Of a stretch of DNA of 64,000 nt, positions 16,186 to 25,635 are shown in pieces (within the stretch, counting starts at the first letter, position 1; each line of letters starts with the position of its first letter). The DNA is from Neopusillimonas maritima. GTDB taxonomy: Bacteria > Pseudomonadota > Gammaproteobacteria > Burkholderiales > Burkholderiaceae_B. The stretch lies in the NCBI RefSeq assembly GCF_040930455.2, contig NZ_CP170494.1; one strand, 5' to 3'. The notes below the pieces were generated by a model that searched no databases, had not been told where the DNA came from, and saw only the letters and a program-made list of their open reading frames with translations. The translations under genes and the position numbers were made by a program.

Positions 16186-17681
16186 AACCGGTCTGGATAG
16201 TTGATGATGATCAAAGCATTCGCTGGGTGCTTGAAAAAGCGTTGGCACGCGAGGCCATCCCCGCGCAAGCGTTTTCCAGTGCCGATGAAATGCTGGATGC
16301 GTTAACTGATCAGGCGCCATCGGTTTTGGTCACGGATGTTCGCATGCCGGGTAAGGACGGATTGGCCTTATTACAGGAAATCAAAGCGCGTTATCCCGAT
16401 TTGCCCGTGATTGTCATGACGGCGTATACCGATCTGAGCAGCACCGTGTCGGCCTTCAAGAAGGGCGCTTTCGATTATCTGGCAAAGCCTTTTGATATTA
16501 ATGACGCCGTCGCCTTGATTCAGCGGGCCATGCCGGTATCATTGCATTCCGATGCCCCGGGTCCAGAAGCAAACATGCCTCACGTCGAGCGCGCAGAGCC
16601 TGATACGACGTCGCAGGTCATGATGAAATCGGCATCGGTTGCCATGCAGGAAGTGTTTCGCGCGATTGGTCGTTTGGCTGTGTCACCGGCGACCGTGCTG
16701 ATTACCGGTGAGTCAGGCACAGGAAAAGAATTGATAGCACGCGCTTTGCACACGCATAGTCCGCGGGCTTCAGGGCCGTTTGTGGCGCTCAATGCCGCGG
16801 CGATTCCCCGCGACCTGCTAGAGGCGGAGTTGTTCGGCCATGAGAAAGGGGCATTTACGGGTGCCACCCAGCAACGCCGCGGGCGGTTCGAAGAGGCTAA
16901 CGGCGGCACGCTATTCCTTGATGAGATCGGCGATATGCCGTTTGAGCTGCAAACACGCTTGTTACGCGTGTTGGCCGAAGGCAGTTTTTATCGCGTGGGG
17001 GGGTCCCAGGCGATAAAAGTCGATGTACGCATCGTCGCCGCCACTCACCAGCCGCTGGAGCAACGAGTGGCGCAAGGGCAATTTCGTGAAGACCTTTTCC
17101 ATCGTCTGAATGTGATTCGTTTGAGGTTGCCGCCGTTGCGCGAGCGTAAAGAAGACATTCCCGCGCTAACAGAGTTATTTCTCGCAAACAGCGCTCGCGC
17201 GCTTGGGGTGAAGCCAAGGCGTCTAACGAATTCGGCAATGGAAACGCTCAAGGCGTTTGATTACCCTGGAAATATCCGGCAACTCGAGAATTTCTGTCAT
17301 TGGCTGACGGTGATGTCTTCAGGGCAGACGGTTGACATAAAAGATTTGCCACCCGAAGTGTTGTCTGCAGCTGGACAAAATGACAATAGCGAGTCGGCGA
17401 TGAGTAAACCGTCGGCTCTTAGTGAAATACAACCCCAGGTTACAACAAGCGACGATCAGGCCGATTGGGTGAGTTTGCTTGTAAAAACAGCCCGAAGCAA
17501 GCTGGAACGCAATGAGCCTGCGATTATGGCGACGTTAACACGAGAGTTCGAAAGTGCTTTGTTGAAAACGGCGTTAAGCCATTGTCGTGACCGTAAGGCT
17601 GAAGCGGCACAGCGCTTGGGTATCGGGCGCAATACCTTGACGCGAAAGTGCCAGGAATTGGATGTGTATACCGATATGTAG
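16182..17681 (+). CDS. ntrC: Nitrogen response regulator NtrC (GlnG)
   Basis: This is a 499-residue sigma-54 enhancer-binding activator. The receiver domain has the phospho-Asp near residue 52 (VLVTDVRMPGKDG). The AAA+ domain has Walker A GESGTGKE, the sigma-54-contacting GAFTGA loop and Walker B GGTLFLDEIGDM. The C-terminal Fis-type helix-turn-helix is CRDRKAEAAQRLGIGRNTLTRKC. It should activate its own operon and other nitrogen genes. Its 3' end meets smpB head-on with only 1 bp between stops. Confidence 0.96.
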   Translation: MKPVWIVDDDQSIRWVLEKALAREAIPAQAFSSADEMLDALTDQAPSVLVTDVRMPGKDGLALLQEIKARYPDLPVIVMTAYTDLSSTVSAFKKGAFDYLAKPFDINDAVALIQRAMPVSLHSDAPGPEANMPHVERAEPDTTSQVMMKSASVAMQEVFRAIGRLAVSPATVLITGESGTGKELIARALHTHSPRASGPFVALNAAAIPRDLLEAELFGHEKGAFTGATQQRRGRFEEANGGTLFLDEIGDMPFELQTRLLRVLAEGSFYRVGGSQAIKVDVRIVAATHQPLEQRVAQGQFREDLFHRLNVIRLRLPPLRERKEDIPALTELFLANSARALGVKPRRLTNSAMETLKAFDYPGNIRQLENFCHWLTVMSSGQTVDIKDLPPEVLSAAGQNDNSESAMSKPSALSEIQPQVTTSDDQADWVSLLVKTARSKLERNEPAIMATLTREFESALLKTALSHCRDRKAEAAQRLGIGRNTLTRKCQELDVYTDM

Positions 17682-17682
17682 G

Positions 17683-18141
17683 TTAATCGCGATTACGCGT
17701 GTCGTGCTTCATTAAACGTTCTTTCTCGCGTGCCCAGTCTTTATCTCGAGCCGTGTCGCGTTTGTCGTGGTGCTTTTTACCCCGCCCCAGCGCAATATCC
17801 AGCTTAATGCGACCGTTTTTATAATGCAGGTTCAAAGGCACCAGCGTGTAGCCTCGCTGTTCGGTTTTACCAATCAGCTTATTGATTTCCTCCGCTTTTA
17901 ATAGCAGCTTGCGGGTTCGGGTGGCGTTGGGATGGATATGCGTTGAAGCAGTTTTCAGCGGGCTGATATGCATGCCAATAACAAAAATCTCGCCATCGCG
18001 CACAATGACGTAGCTTTCCTTTAGCTGTACTTGCCCGGCGCGGATGGCTTTTACTTCCCATCCCTCCAGAACAAGACCGGCTTCAAAGCGGTCTTCAATG
18101 AAATAATCGTGCCGGGCCTTGCGGTTTTCAACAATGCTCAT
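17683..18141 (-). CDS. smpB: SmpB, tmRNA-binding protein
   Basis: This binds tmRNA and recruits it to stalled ribosomes for trans-translation. The 152-residue protein carries NRKARHDYFIEDRFEAGLVLEGWEVKAIRAG, the LLLKAEEI segment and the basic C-terminal tail (ALGRGKKHHDKRDTARDKDW) that enters the ribosomal A-site channel. No obvious Shine-Dalgarno precedes the ATG. Divergent from ratA, convergent with ntrC. The tmRNA gene itself is not in the window. Confidence 0.95.
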   Translation of the reverse strand: MSIVENRKARHDYFIEDRFEAGLVLEGWEVKAIRAGQVQLKESYVIVRDGEIFVIGMHISPLKTASTHIHPNATRTRKLLLKAEEINKLIGKTEQRGYTLVPLNLHYKNGRIKLDIALGRGKKHHDKRDTARDKDWAREKERLMKHDTRNRD

Positions 18142-18201
18142 GAATAAGTAAAGCTATAGAAGGTAAAATCAACCTTACATTCTAGCGATTAAAAAGATTC
18201 A

Positions 18202-18633
18202 ATGCATACAGTCCAAAGATCAGTCCTGGTTCCTTACACGTGCGCGCAAATGTTCGATTTGGTCGCCGATGTTGAAAAGTATCCACAGTTTATGCCTTGG
18301 TGTGGCGGGGCGAGTGTTCAGTCGCGCGATGAACACGGCATGCAAGCGTCCATTACCATTAGTTTTGCGGGTATTCGGCAATCGTTCACGACGCGCAACG
18401 AACACGATTACCCCCGGCAGATTACATTTAATCTGGTCGATGGTCCGTTTTCCGAGCTAACGGGAAAATGGGAGTTCATAGAATTGTCTGCCGATGCCTG
18501 CAAAGTGGTGTATACCATGCAGTATGCGTTCTCCAGTCGGGGGCTGGAGCGTGTTGTCGGCCCGGTTTTCAACCGCATTGCCAGCAGCTTTATCGATTCC
18601 TTCACCCAGCGTGCCCAAGCCTGCTATGACTGA
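18202..18633 (+). CDS. ratA: RatA/Coq10-like START-domain protein
   Basis: This 143-residue SRPBCC/START-fold protein has the family opening VQRSVLVPYTCAQMFDLVADVEKYPQFMPWC and the C-terminal FNRIASSFIDSFTQRA. E. coli RatA was described as inhibiting 70S ribosome assembly; homologues of the Coq10 family bind ubiquinone. Which role applies is not settled by sequence. It overlaps rnfH by 8 bp and is divergent from smpB, the conserved arrangement in proteobacteria. Confidence 0.9.
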   Translation: MHTVQRSVLVPYTCAQMFDLVADVEKYPQFMPWCGGASVQSRDEHGMQASITISFAGIRQSFTTRNEHDYPRQITFNLVDGPFSELTGKWEFIELSADACKVVYTMQYAFSSRGLERVVGPVFNRIASSFIDSFTQRAQACYD

Positions 18634-18958
18634 ATCGCACACCTGCGACGCTTCGTGTATTCATGTTGAGGTGGTGTTTGCGCAACCCGACACGATCTGG
18701 CGGAAAACGCTTCAAGTGCCTATCGGAACCACAGCGCGTCAGGCGCTGGATCTAAGTGGTTTTGACCAGGCATTTCCCAACGAAGTGCGGCAGGTTGGTG
18801 CGATGGGTGTCTATGGTCAACACTGCCAAGACGATTATGTTTTGGTAGACGGTGACCGGTTGGAACTGTATCGACCCTTGCAGTTTGATCCCAAAGAGTC
18901 GCGTCGTCGGCGTGCAATGCATAAACAACGAGTGAAAAATGGAAACAGTGCTGTTTGA
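18626..18958 (+). CDS. rnfH: RnfH-family ubiquitin-like protein
   Basis: This small protein (110 residues) has the RnfH fold signature: IHVEVVFAQPDTIWRKTLQVPIGTTARQAL, then VGVYG-like (GAMGVYGQ) and LVDGDRLELYRPLQFDPKESRRRRA. The function is unknown; the family is a beta-grasp protein usually encoded beside ratA rather than with rnf genes. The ATG at 18626 lies inside the end of ratA and its own end overlaps the next gene by 20 bp, so three genes are tightly packed. Confidence 0.88.
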   Translation: MTESHTCDASCIHVEVVFAQPDTIWRKTLQVPIGTTARQALDLSGFDQAFPNEVRQVGAMGVYGQHCQDDYVLVDGDRLELYRPLQFDPKESRRRRAMHKQRVKNGNSAV

Positions 18959-20066
18959 GCGGATCCCCGCCGCCAACGGTAGTGAGGTTGGCGTTATTGT
19001 TTTGAATCAGCCCAAATGGCTGAATGGGTTGTCGCTTGAAATGGCGCAGGCGGTGACACGGCAATTAGCGCTCTGGCGCGACGATGACCGTGTGCGAGTT
19101 GTTCTGTTGCGGGGGCAGGGTGAAAAAGCTTTTTGCGCTGGTGGCGATTTGCAATCTTTTTATCGCCATATTCCCGAACCAGGAATGCCGATTTGGTCTT
19201 CTGAATATTTGCGAACCTTTTTCCGAGACGAATATATTCTCGATTACATGATTCATACGTATCCAAAACCCATCGTATGTTGGGCGAATGGTTATGTCAT
19301 GGGTGGCGGTGCGGGCTTGATGATGGGTTGCAGCCATCGGGTTGCCACTGAAACAACTCGATTTGCCATGCCGGAAATCAGTATTGGTGTTGTGCCCGAT
19401 GTGGGCGCAAGCTGGTTTTTGAACCGTATGCCCGAGTTTTTCGGACGCTTGCTGGGTATGACGGGTATGAGTATCAATGCGGCCGATACGCTTTTTTTGG
19501 GGTTAACGCAGTACGTTGCACACAGCAGTCAGTGGGAACAGCTTTTACACGATGTTCAGGCCGAATCCTGGGCAACGCGTCGTGAGGCTAATGATGTCTT
19601 GCTTGAACAGATAATACGTCGGTTAACATCCGCAGATATCCCTGACGGTGTTATGCAACGCAGCACAAAGACGATTCAATCGGCATGCAGCGGGCCGGAT
19701 TTCCTCGCGATTTACGGCAATATTCTGCGGTGGGAGTCGGAGGATGAAGAAGTTCTTGGGCAGGCGGCACAGCGCATGAAGGCGGGCTCTCCCGGATCCG
19801 TGCGACTAACTTTCGAGCTGTTGAAAAAGGGGCGCTTTCTTAGTCTGGCCGACGCGTTCAGGCTGGAATATATTGCGGCGTTGAATTGCGCCGGCAATCC
19901 TGATTTAAAAGAAGGGATTCGTGCCCTGTTAATTGACAAAGATCGCACGCCGGCCTGGATGCCCGCCACCATTAACGAAGCCGATGCGGGCTTTGTCGCG
20001 CGTTATTTCGAGCCGCCCTGGCCGTCGGGTGAAGCGCACCCGCTGGCTTCCTTGGGGGCCGGGTAG
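18939..20066 (+). CDS. Enoyl-CoA hydratase/3-hydroxyisobutyryl-CoA hydrolase family protein
   Basis: This 375-residue crotonase-fold enzyme has the oxyanion-hole segments KAFCAGGDL (near residue 65) and ANGYVMGGGAGL (near 115), and FAMPEISIGVVPDVGASWFL containing the Glu used by hydrolases. Length and the C-terminal half fit the HIBCH-like group (valine degradation) better than short enoyl-CoA hydratases, but the substrate is not certain. No other beta-oxidation or valine genes are nearby. It overlaps rnfH by 20 bp and may be co-transcribed with ratA-rnfH. Confidence 0.83.
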   Translation: METVLFERIPAANGSEVGVIVLNQPKWLNGLSLEMAQAVTRQLALWRDDDRVRVVLLRGQGEKAFCAGGDLQSFYRHIPEPGMPIWSSEYLRTFFRDEYILDYMIHTYPKPIVCWANGYVMGGGAGLMMGCSHRVATETTRFAMPEISIGVVPDVGASWFLNRMPEFFGRLLGMTGMSINAADTLFLGLTQYVAHSSQWEQLLHDVQAESWATRREANDVLLEQIIRRLTSADIPDGVMQRSTKTIQSACSGPDFLAIYGNILRWESEDEEVLGQAAQRMKAGSPGSVRLTFELLKKGRFLSLADAFRLEYIAALNCAGNPDLKEGIRALLIDKDRTPAWMPATINEADAGFVARYFEPPWPSGEAHPLASLGAG

Positions 20067-20082
20067 GCGGGTGCCTTAATTG

Positions 20083-21081
20083 TTACTGTTCGCCGGGCTC
20101 AATGCTATAAGGCAAACTTGCCGGCGTTATTACTGGGCCATTGGGTTCGCCCAGCCGATACTGTGCCTGATTCATGTCGGCCAGTTTTACCTCAAGCAGT
20201 AACTGTGCCTGCGTGTCGTCGTGAGCTGCGTTTATAACGCGCCCTGCGGGTGAGTCGGGGTGTGCCGAATGTGCATCGAATATGTCTTGCCCGGCCAGCG
20301 ATGCGATATGCTCGACTGGCACATGGGCAGTGCCTCGAGTCATTCTGCGTTTGACCGTACCCCGGTAATGACTGCGTGCCACGACTTCCTGGCCCGGATA
20401 GCAACCTTTGGTAAAGCTTACGCCGTTTATCAGATCAAGATTCAATGTTTGGGGAATAAATGCTTCTTGTGTGGCATGTTCAACCCAGGGCAGGCCGGCC
20501 AGAATGTCGGCTGTTTGCCATTTGCTTAACGCGTTTGCATTTGGCTCTAACGCAGTGGGGTGCGTGTCGGCGGGGATGAACCACCACCTTTGCGACTCCG
20601 GTTGGCTTTGCGGCGCGGCAATGCTAACGCCGCCGGGGTGTGCAATAACCCGATAAGGCTCAAAGGCATCAGGTAGTGCCCCCAGGTTCAGGCCGTTGAC
20701 TTCGGGTACGGCGACATTGGCCGCCGTGTTGCCGCTTTCCAGCTTGAGCCCGATCGCTTCAGTGGACAAGCGGCGGATTTTTACCTTCGATCGCAAAACA
20801 AACATGGTTAAACGTTTGACCAAGGCGTCGGCAATGTCTGCTTTTACAAGGGCCTGGAATACGGGCTCATTGTTTTGGGTGTCGGGCATTTTCCATAAAA
20901 CAAGCGTTGCCAGCGTTCTGCCTTTTGGGTTGCAATAGGCGGCCAGCATGGCTGTATCGATCGTGGCGGCCATGACATCGTTGCTGAGCTGGCCCTGCAA
21001 AAAGGCGGGCGTGTCGACACCTGCAAACTCAAGTATGGCCAAGTCGGAAAGTACGGTAGCGGAACTGACGGCAAAATTCAT
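20083..21081 (-). CDS. ygfZ: YgfZ/GcvT-like folate-binding Fe-S maintenance protein
   Basis: This 332-residue protein has the YgfZ signature KGCYPGQEVVARSHYRG (conserved Cys near residue 230) and the GcvT-like N-terminal folate domain (FLQGQLSNDV). YgfZ uses tetrahydrofolate to help maintain or repair certain Fe-S enzymes such as MiaB. Divergent from mltG with 129 bp between, the common order in Burkholderiales. Convergent with the crotonase gene, with no terminator hairpin visible in the 16-bp gap. Confidence 0.9.
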   Translation of the reverse strand: MNFAVSSATVLSDLAILEFAGVDTPAFLQGQLSNDVMAATIDTAMLAAYCNPKGRTLATLVLWKMPDTQNNEPVFQALVKADIADALVKRLTMFVLRSKVKIRRLSTEAIGLKLESGNTAANVAVPEVNGLNLGALPDAFEPYRVIAHPGGVSIAAPQSQPESQRWWFIPADTHPTALEPNANALSKWQTADILAGLPWVEHATQEAFIPQTLNLDLINGVSFTKGCYPGQEVVARSHYRGTVKRRMTRGTAHVPVEHIASLAGQDIFDAHSAHPDSPAGRVINAAHDDTQAQLLLEVKLADMNQAQYRLGEPNGPVITPASLPYSIEPGEQ

Positions 21082-21210
21082 TGCGAGCCTACAAATAATA
21101 AGGAAAATGAAGTGTTCAACACTTTATGATAGCGGTCTTTGTCTTGCGTTGCAGAGCACCTTGCGGTGCTTGCGTACAATAACGCTGGTTATATAACTTA
21201 TAGTGGCGCC

Positions 21211-22221
21211 ATGTTGAAAATTATCAAGTCCTGGTTGCTTTGGTCGGTAAGTCTTTTGCTCGTGCTGGCCGGGCTGGTTGCGGGCGCTGCCTGGTATTGG
21301 GCAACGTCACCGGTAACCATGCAAGTTGATCCTGCCGATTACCGTATTGAGTCAGGTACGGGGGTGCGCGGCGTGGCGCGCGCCATGAGCGATGCAGGTA
21401 TTCAGGTGAATGAAGATTTATTTGTCATGATGGCCCGGTTATCCGGCCGCGACATCATGATCAAGGCGGGTGCCTATGAAGCGACACAAGGTGATTCGCC
21501 CTGGACGCTACTCGAGCGCATGGCCAACGGCGATATGACACAAACTCGCATTACCCTGCTGGAAGGCTGGACATACCAGCGAATTCGTGAGGCGCTGGCA
21601 GCGCATCCCGATGTCCGTCAAACGTTGGATGGCGTTGATGATGCTCAATTGCTTGACAAGCTTGGGGTTGAGTATCCCAGCCCGGAAGGCCTTTTCTTTC
21701 CTGATACTTATGTTTTTACGCCGGGCACGACTGATTTCGACATTTTGCGACGGGCTCATGTGGCGCAAAAATCGTTGCTCGATCAATTGTGGTCGCAGCG
21801 TAACGCCGATATTCCACTTAAGACACCCTATGAAGCGTTGATCATGGCATCGATTATTGAAAAAGAGACCGGGCACGCGGCAGACCGCGATCGGGTCAGT
21901 GGGGTGTTTGCCAACCGGCTGCGTTTGGGTATGCCGTTACAAACCGATCCCACGGTGATCTATGGCATGGGTGATAAGTACCAGGGCAGAATCCGAAAGC
22001 GGGATCTGACAACCGACACCCCCTGGAACACGTATACACGAAATGGTTTGCCGCCTACGCCCATCGCCAGCAGTGGTCGTGCCGCGTTGGAAGCCGCATT
22101 GAATCCCGAGCAGCACAAGTTTCTGTACTTTGTGTCAAGGGGCGACGGAACGAGCGAATTTTCAGAGAACTTGCGCGAGCATAATCGCGCCGTTGCAAAA
22201 TACATTTTGGGGCGAGACTGA
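21211..22221 (+). CDS. mltG: Endolytic murein transglycosylase MltG (YceG)
   Basis: This cuts nascent glycan strands and terminates peptidoglycan polymerisation. A single N-terminal membrane helix (WLLWSVSLLLVLAGLVAGAAW) anchors a periplasmic YceG domain with the catalytic Glu in ASIIEKETGH and the downstream VFANRLRLGMPLQTDPTVIYG and NTY motifs. The ATG at 21211 gives 336 residues, normal length; an upstream frame from 21139 has no support. A TACAAT at 21175 could be its -10 box. Two bases separate it from tmk. Confidence 0.92.
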   Translation: MLKIIKSWLLWSVSLLLVLAGLVAGAAWYWATSPVTMQVDPADYRIESGTGVRGVARAMSDAGIQVNEDLFVMMARLSGRDIMIKAGAYEATQGDSPWTLLERMANGDMTQTRITLLEGWTYQRIREALAAHPDVRQTLDGVDDAQLLDKLGVEYPSPEGLFFPDTYVFTPGTTDFDILRRAHVAQKSLLDQLWSQRNADIPLKTPYEALIMASIIEKETGHAADRDRVSGVFANRLRLGMPLQTDPTVIYGMGDKYQGRIRKRDLTTDTPWNTYTRNGLPPTPIASSGRAALEAALNPEQHKFLYFVSRGDGTSEFSENLREHNRAVAKYILGRD

Positions 22222-22223
22222 TA

Positions 22224-22859
22224 ATGGCTCATAAAACAGGCATGTTTCTCACGCTGGAGGGCCTTGATGGCGCGGGTAAAAGCACCCATGTTCCCTGGCT
22301 GGTTCAGGAGTTGTCCCGGCGCGATATCAATGTGTTGAATACACGCGAGCCCGGTGGCACGCAGTTGGGGGAACAACTGCGTCAGATATTGTTGAATCAG
22401 CCGATGACGCTGAAAGCGGAAACCCTGCTCATGTTCGCTGCTCGCGCCGAGCACGTTGAAGCTGTCATTAAACCGGCATTGGCACGAGGGCAATGGGTGT
22501 TGTGTGATCGCTTTACTGATGCAACTTTTGCTTATCAGGGTGGCGGGCGTCAATTAGGTGGCGGGGCGGTGAATGTGCTTGAAGAGTGGGTGCACCCCGA
22601 TCTGCAACCCGATTGCACTTGGTTTTTCGACGTGCCATTGAGTGTGGCGCGAGATAGGTTGGCCCGGTCGCGCGATCTGGACCGTTTCGAGAAGGAAGGA
22701 GCGGACTTCTTCGAGCGTACACGTGCTGCCTATCATGAGCGTGCCCGGCAATTTCCGGCTCGTATCAGGGTGGTGGACAGTGCGCGCGCTATTACCGACA
22801 TTCAAACTGAACTAGCCGAGCAAGTCGATGAGCTGCTAACGCGGTGGCGTTCCGGTTAA
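22224..22859 (+). CDS. tmk: Thymidylate kinase
   Basis: This phosphorylates dTMP to dTDP. The 211 residues show the P-loop GLDGAGKST, the DR motif TREPGGT with the catalytic Arg, DRFTDATFAYQGGGR and the LID region DRLARSRDLDRFEKEG. Located between mltG and holB, a widespread proteobacterial order, with 2 bp to mltG and 5 bp to holB. Confidence 0.95.
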   Translation: MAHKTGMFLTLEGLDGAGKSTHVPWLVQELSRRDINVLNTREPGGTQLGEQLRQILLNQPMTLKAETLLMFAARAEHVEAVIKPALARGQWVLCDRFTDATFAYQGGGRQLGGGAVNVLEEWVHPDLQPDCTWFFDVPLSVARDRLARSRDLDRFEKEGADFFERTRAAYHERARQFPARIRVVDSARAITDIQTELAEQVDELLTRWRSG

Positions 22860-22864
22860 GGGGC

Positions 22865-23905
22865 ATGAATATGGCGCTGCCGCAGTTCCTTCCCTGGCAA
22901 AAAGAGATGGCACGAACATGGTTGGCCGGGCGAAACAATTTCGCCCATGCGTGGCTTATTCATGGCTTGGCCGGTATTGGCAAGCAACAGTTTGCTTTGG
23001 CGGCTGCGGCAGCGCTGTTATGTGAGTCGCCGCAAGAGCAAATGGCCTGTGGTCGTTGCTCGGCATGCCAGTGGGTCGCGGCAGGCAGTCATCCAGACTT
23101 GCGGCGTATCCGTCCAGATGCGGTTGCCGCCCTTGAAGGGGATGAAACAGAGGACGACGCAGCGACACCTAAAAAGTCATTGTCGCGCGAGATCCGTGTT
23201 GAACAGTTGCGGCAGTTGCACCACTGGTTCAACACGGCAACACATCGCGGCGGCTTCCGCGTTGCCGTACTTTATCCGGCAGAGTCATTAAATATGATTT
23301 CCGCCAATGCTATGTTGAAAGTGCTCGAAGAGCCACCGCAGGGTACGGTGTTTTTGTTGGTGTCGGACACGCCGGATCGTTTGTTGCCCACGTTGGTATC
23401 ACGCTGTCGTCGATTCCCGTTGTCAGTGCCTGCGCCTGAAACAGCGCAAAAGTGGCTTCAACAGCAGGGGCTCGCAGAGCCGCACAGTTGGCTTGCAGCA
23501 GCAGGCGGCGCGCCTTTGAAGGCGCTCGCGTTGTCTGCTGAATCCGATACGGCATGTCCGGTATGGTTGCGGGCGCTTGTTGTTGGTTTGACGCAAGACA
23601 AGGAGGCCGACCCAGGCGGGGTTGCCGATGCGCTTGAGAAGCAACCTGTCACTATGTGGGTGGATGCTCTGCAACGTTGGTGGCTTGATTTAATGCTTGT
23701 CGCGCAGGGTGTTGAGCCCCGGTATTATCCAGAACTTACCACCTTTACCCGACAAATCGCATCGCGTGTCACTGCGTCTACCATGGCTGAAATGGCGCGC
23801 TGGCTGGTGCAGCAGAAAGCGGTGTCAACCCACCCATTAAGTACGAAGTTGTTTATTCAAACCGCACTTCAACGAGTGGTTCTGGCTTGTCAGTCGGCCG
23901 GCTGA
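22865..23905 (+). CDS. holB: DNA polymerase III subunit delta'
   Basis: This clamp-loader subunit has an AAA+ fold with a P-loop-like GLAGIGKQQFA (delta' does not hydrolyse ATP), the zinc-binding cysteines in CGRCSACQW, and the SRC motif region LVSRCRRFPL. The start at 22865 follows TAAGGGG; the frame extends back to 22844 inside tmk but lacks a ribosome site. Length 346 residues. In many relatives a pilZ gene follows; here it is absent and tatD comes next. Confidence 0.9.
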   Translation: MNMALPQFLPWQKEMARTWLAGRNNFAHAWLIHGLAGIGKQQFALAAAAALLCESPQEQMACGRCSACQWVAAGSHPDLRRIRPDAVAALEGDETEDDAATPKKSLSREIRVEQLRQLHHWFNTATHRGGFRVAVLYPAESLNMISANAMLKVLEEPPQGTVFLLVSDTPDRLLPTLVSRCRRFPLSVPAPETAQKWLQQQGLAEPHSWLAAAGGAPLKALALSAESDTACPVWLRALVVGLTQDKEADPGGVADALEKQPVTMWVDALQRWWLDLMLVAQGVEPRYYPELTTFTRQIASRVTASTMAEMARWLVQQKAVSTHPLSTKLFIQTALQRVVLACQSAG

Positions 23906-23966
23906 TTACGACACGGTAAGCGCGTTAGAATAGTACGTTTCAGTTTTAGAAAGCGGGTTGCTATTT

Positions 23967-24761
23967 ATGTACGTTGACTCTCACTGCCATCTGGATTTTC
24001 CCGCTCTGTCGGAAAATCTAGATACCATTTTGGCCGACATGAAGCGTAATCAGGTCAGTCATGCACTGGTGGTTAGTGTGAACTTGCCCGACTGGCCACG
24101 TTTAATCGAGATGGTTAAACCGCATCCACAGCTTTTTGCCTCTGTGGGCGTCCACCCCGATTACGAAGACACAACTGAGCCAACCGTTGATGATCTCGTC
24201 GATCGGGCCGGCGCCAACGACAAAGTGGTGGCAATTGGTGAAACCGGGCTTGATTATTTTCGTTTAAGTGAACCGTTGAATTGGCAAAGGGAGCGGTTTC
24301 GTACGCATATTCGGGCAGCGCGCACCAGTAATTTGCCGCTGATTATTCATACCCGCGCGTCGCGTGAAGATACGCTGCGTCTTATGCGGGAAGAGGGTGC
24401 GGCTGAATGCGGCGGCGTAATGCATTGCTTTACAGAGTCTCTGGAAATGGCGCGTGCTGCAATCGACATGAATTTTTATATTTCTTTGTCGGGGATCGTC
24501 ACGTTCAAGAAAGCCCAGGAAGTGCAGGAGCTTGCCAAGGTGCTGCCGCTCGACCGCCTACTAATAGAAACCGACTCGCCGTATCTTGCGCCGGTGCCGT
24601 ATCGCGGAAAAACCAATGACCCCTCCAAAGTCATTCACGTGGCGGAAAAAATAGCCGAACTGAAAGGCATACCGGTCGCGCAGGTCGCCCAACAATCCAC
24701 CGAGAATTTTTTCCGCTTGTTCGGAAAGGTTCCTCGCCCTGCGGAGCTGACGCATGCCTAA
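23967..24761 (+). CDS. tatD: TatD-family metal-dependent DNase
   Basis: This TIM-barrel hydrolase has the metal ligands HxH at the start (DSHCHLDF), Glu in GETGLDYF near residue 90, His in IHTRAS, His in MHCFTE and Asp in ETDSPYLAP. TatD enzymes are 3'-5' exonucleases involved in DNA repair and turnover. The ATG at 23967 gives the usual MYVDSHCHLD start (264 residues). Its 3' end overlaps the ankyrin gene by 8 bp. Confidence 0.92.
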   Translation: MYVDSHCHLDFPALSENLDTILADMKRNQVSHALVVSVNLPDWPRLIEMVKPHPQLFASVGVHPDYEDTTEPTVDDLVDRAGANDKVVAIGETGLDYFRLSEPLNWQRERFRTHIRAARTSNLPLIIHTRASREDTLRLMREEGAAECGGVMHCFTESLEMARAAIDMNFYISLSGIVTFKKAQEVQELAKVLPLDRLLIETDSPYLAPVPYRGKTNDPSKVIHVAEKIAELKGIPVAQVAQQSTENFFRLFGKVPRPAELTHA

Positions 24762-25611
24762 AATCAACCGCCCTCATCATTTCCGTTTTTTAACAAGCCT
24801 GGCACTTGCGAGTGTCTTGCTTACCGGAACAGCGGTGAATGCAGCATCGGATAACTGGTGGATTGATATCGCCAATGACCGGGTCGAAGCCGTAAAGACG
24901 GAGCTGGCACTGGGTGAGGACCCCAATGTGCGCAACGAAAAGGGGCAACCCGCCATCATGCAGGCCATTCAGGATCAGGCTTGGGGCGTTTATGATTTAC
25001 TGGCCCGACATCGCGACCTGAACCCTAATATTGCCAATACTTACGACGAAACGCCGTTGATGTATCTGGCGATAGTAGGCGATGTCGAGCGCGCCAGGGC
25101 TTTGATTCAACGCGGTGCGAAGGTCAATCGTCTGGGCTGGACGCCGCTGCATTATGCCGCTTCGAAAGGCCATATTGAAATGGTGAATATGTTGATTCAT
25201 GCAGGAGCCATCGTTGATGCACCTGCACCTGACGGTACAACGCCTCTCATGATGGCTGCTTATTCGGGCGATCAGGAAACGGTAAGGGCGGTTCTGGCTG
25301 CGGGAGCGGAACCGACGACTCAAAATCTTCAAAAGCTGGATGCCGCCGATTGGGCGCGAAACAAAGAGTTCTCGTCGCTGGCCGATCAGCTTGAAGACCT
25401 GATTCAACGCACGTTGGCACAGCGCGGATCGGGCCGTGCCCGGGGCACAGTACCCGGTATCGTGGGTACCACCCCTCCCAGCAAAGCGCCAAGCGCGCCC
25501 TCCGCCGCTAAAGCAACGCTGGAACCTTCCGGTACGCAAGCAGAAACCGGCAGTTCCACTTCGCGTTATTTCGACCTCGATCGCTTCGAGCGCGACGACA
25601 CTCAGTTTTAA
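24754..25611 (+). CDS. Exported ankyrin-repeat protein
   Basis: This 285-residue protein has an N-terminal signal peptide (FLTSLALASVLLTGTAVNAAS), about five ankyrin repeats (EKGQPAIMQAI, YDETPLMYLAI, LGWTPLHYAASKGHIEMVNMLIHAGA, DGTTPLMMAAYSGDQETVRAVLAAGA) and a low-complexity Pro/Ser/Ala tail after residue 220. Ankyrin repeats bind other proteins; the periplasmic partner is unknown. Coupled to tatD by an 8-bp overlap, as in Bordetella relatives. Confidence 0.85.
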   Translation: MPKINRPHHFRFLTSLALASVLLTGTAVNAASDNWWIDIANDRVEAVKTELALGEDPNVRNEKGQPAIMQAIQDQAWGVYDLLARHRDLNPNIANTYDETPLMYLAIVGDVERARALIQRGAKVNRLGWTPLHYAASKGHIEMVNMLIHAGAIVDAPAPDGTTPLMMAAYSGDQETVRAVLAAGAEPTTQNLQKLDAADWARNKEFSSLADQLEDLIQRTLAQRGSGRARGTVPGIVGTTPPSKAPSAPSAAKATLEPSGTQAETGSSTSRYFDLDRFERDDTQF

Positions 25612-25635
25612 TTGCGTGCGCCCGGGGCCGATGAG

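Noticed and set aside
18202..18958. ratA-rnfH as a toxin-antitoxin pair
   Set aside because: The names suggest a toxin, but the pair is a conserved housekeeping arrangement and neither protein resembles a TA component by sequence.
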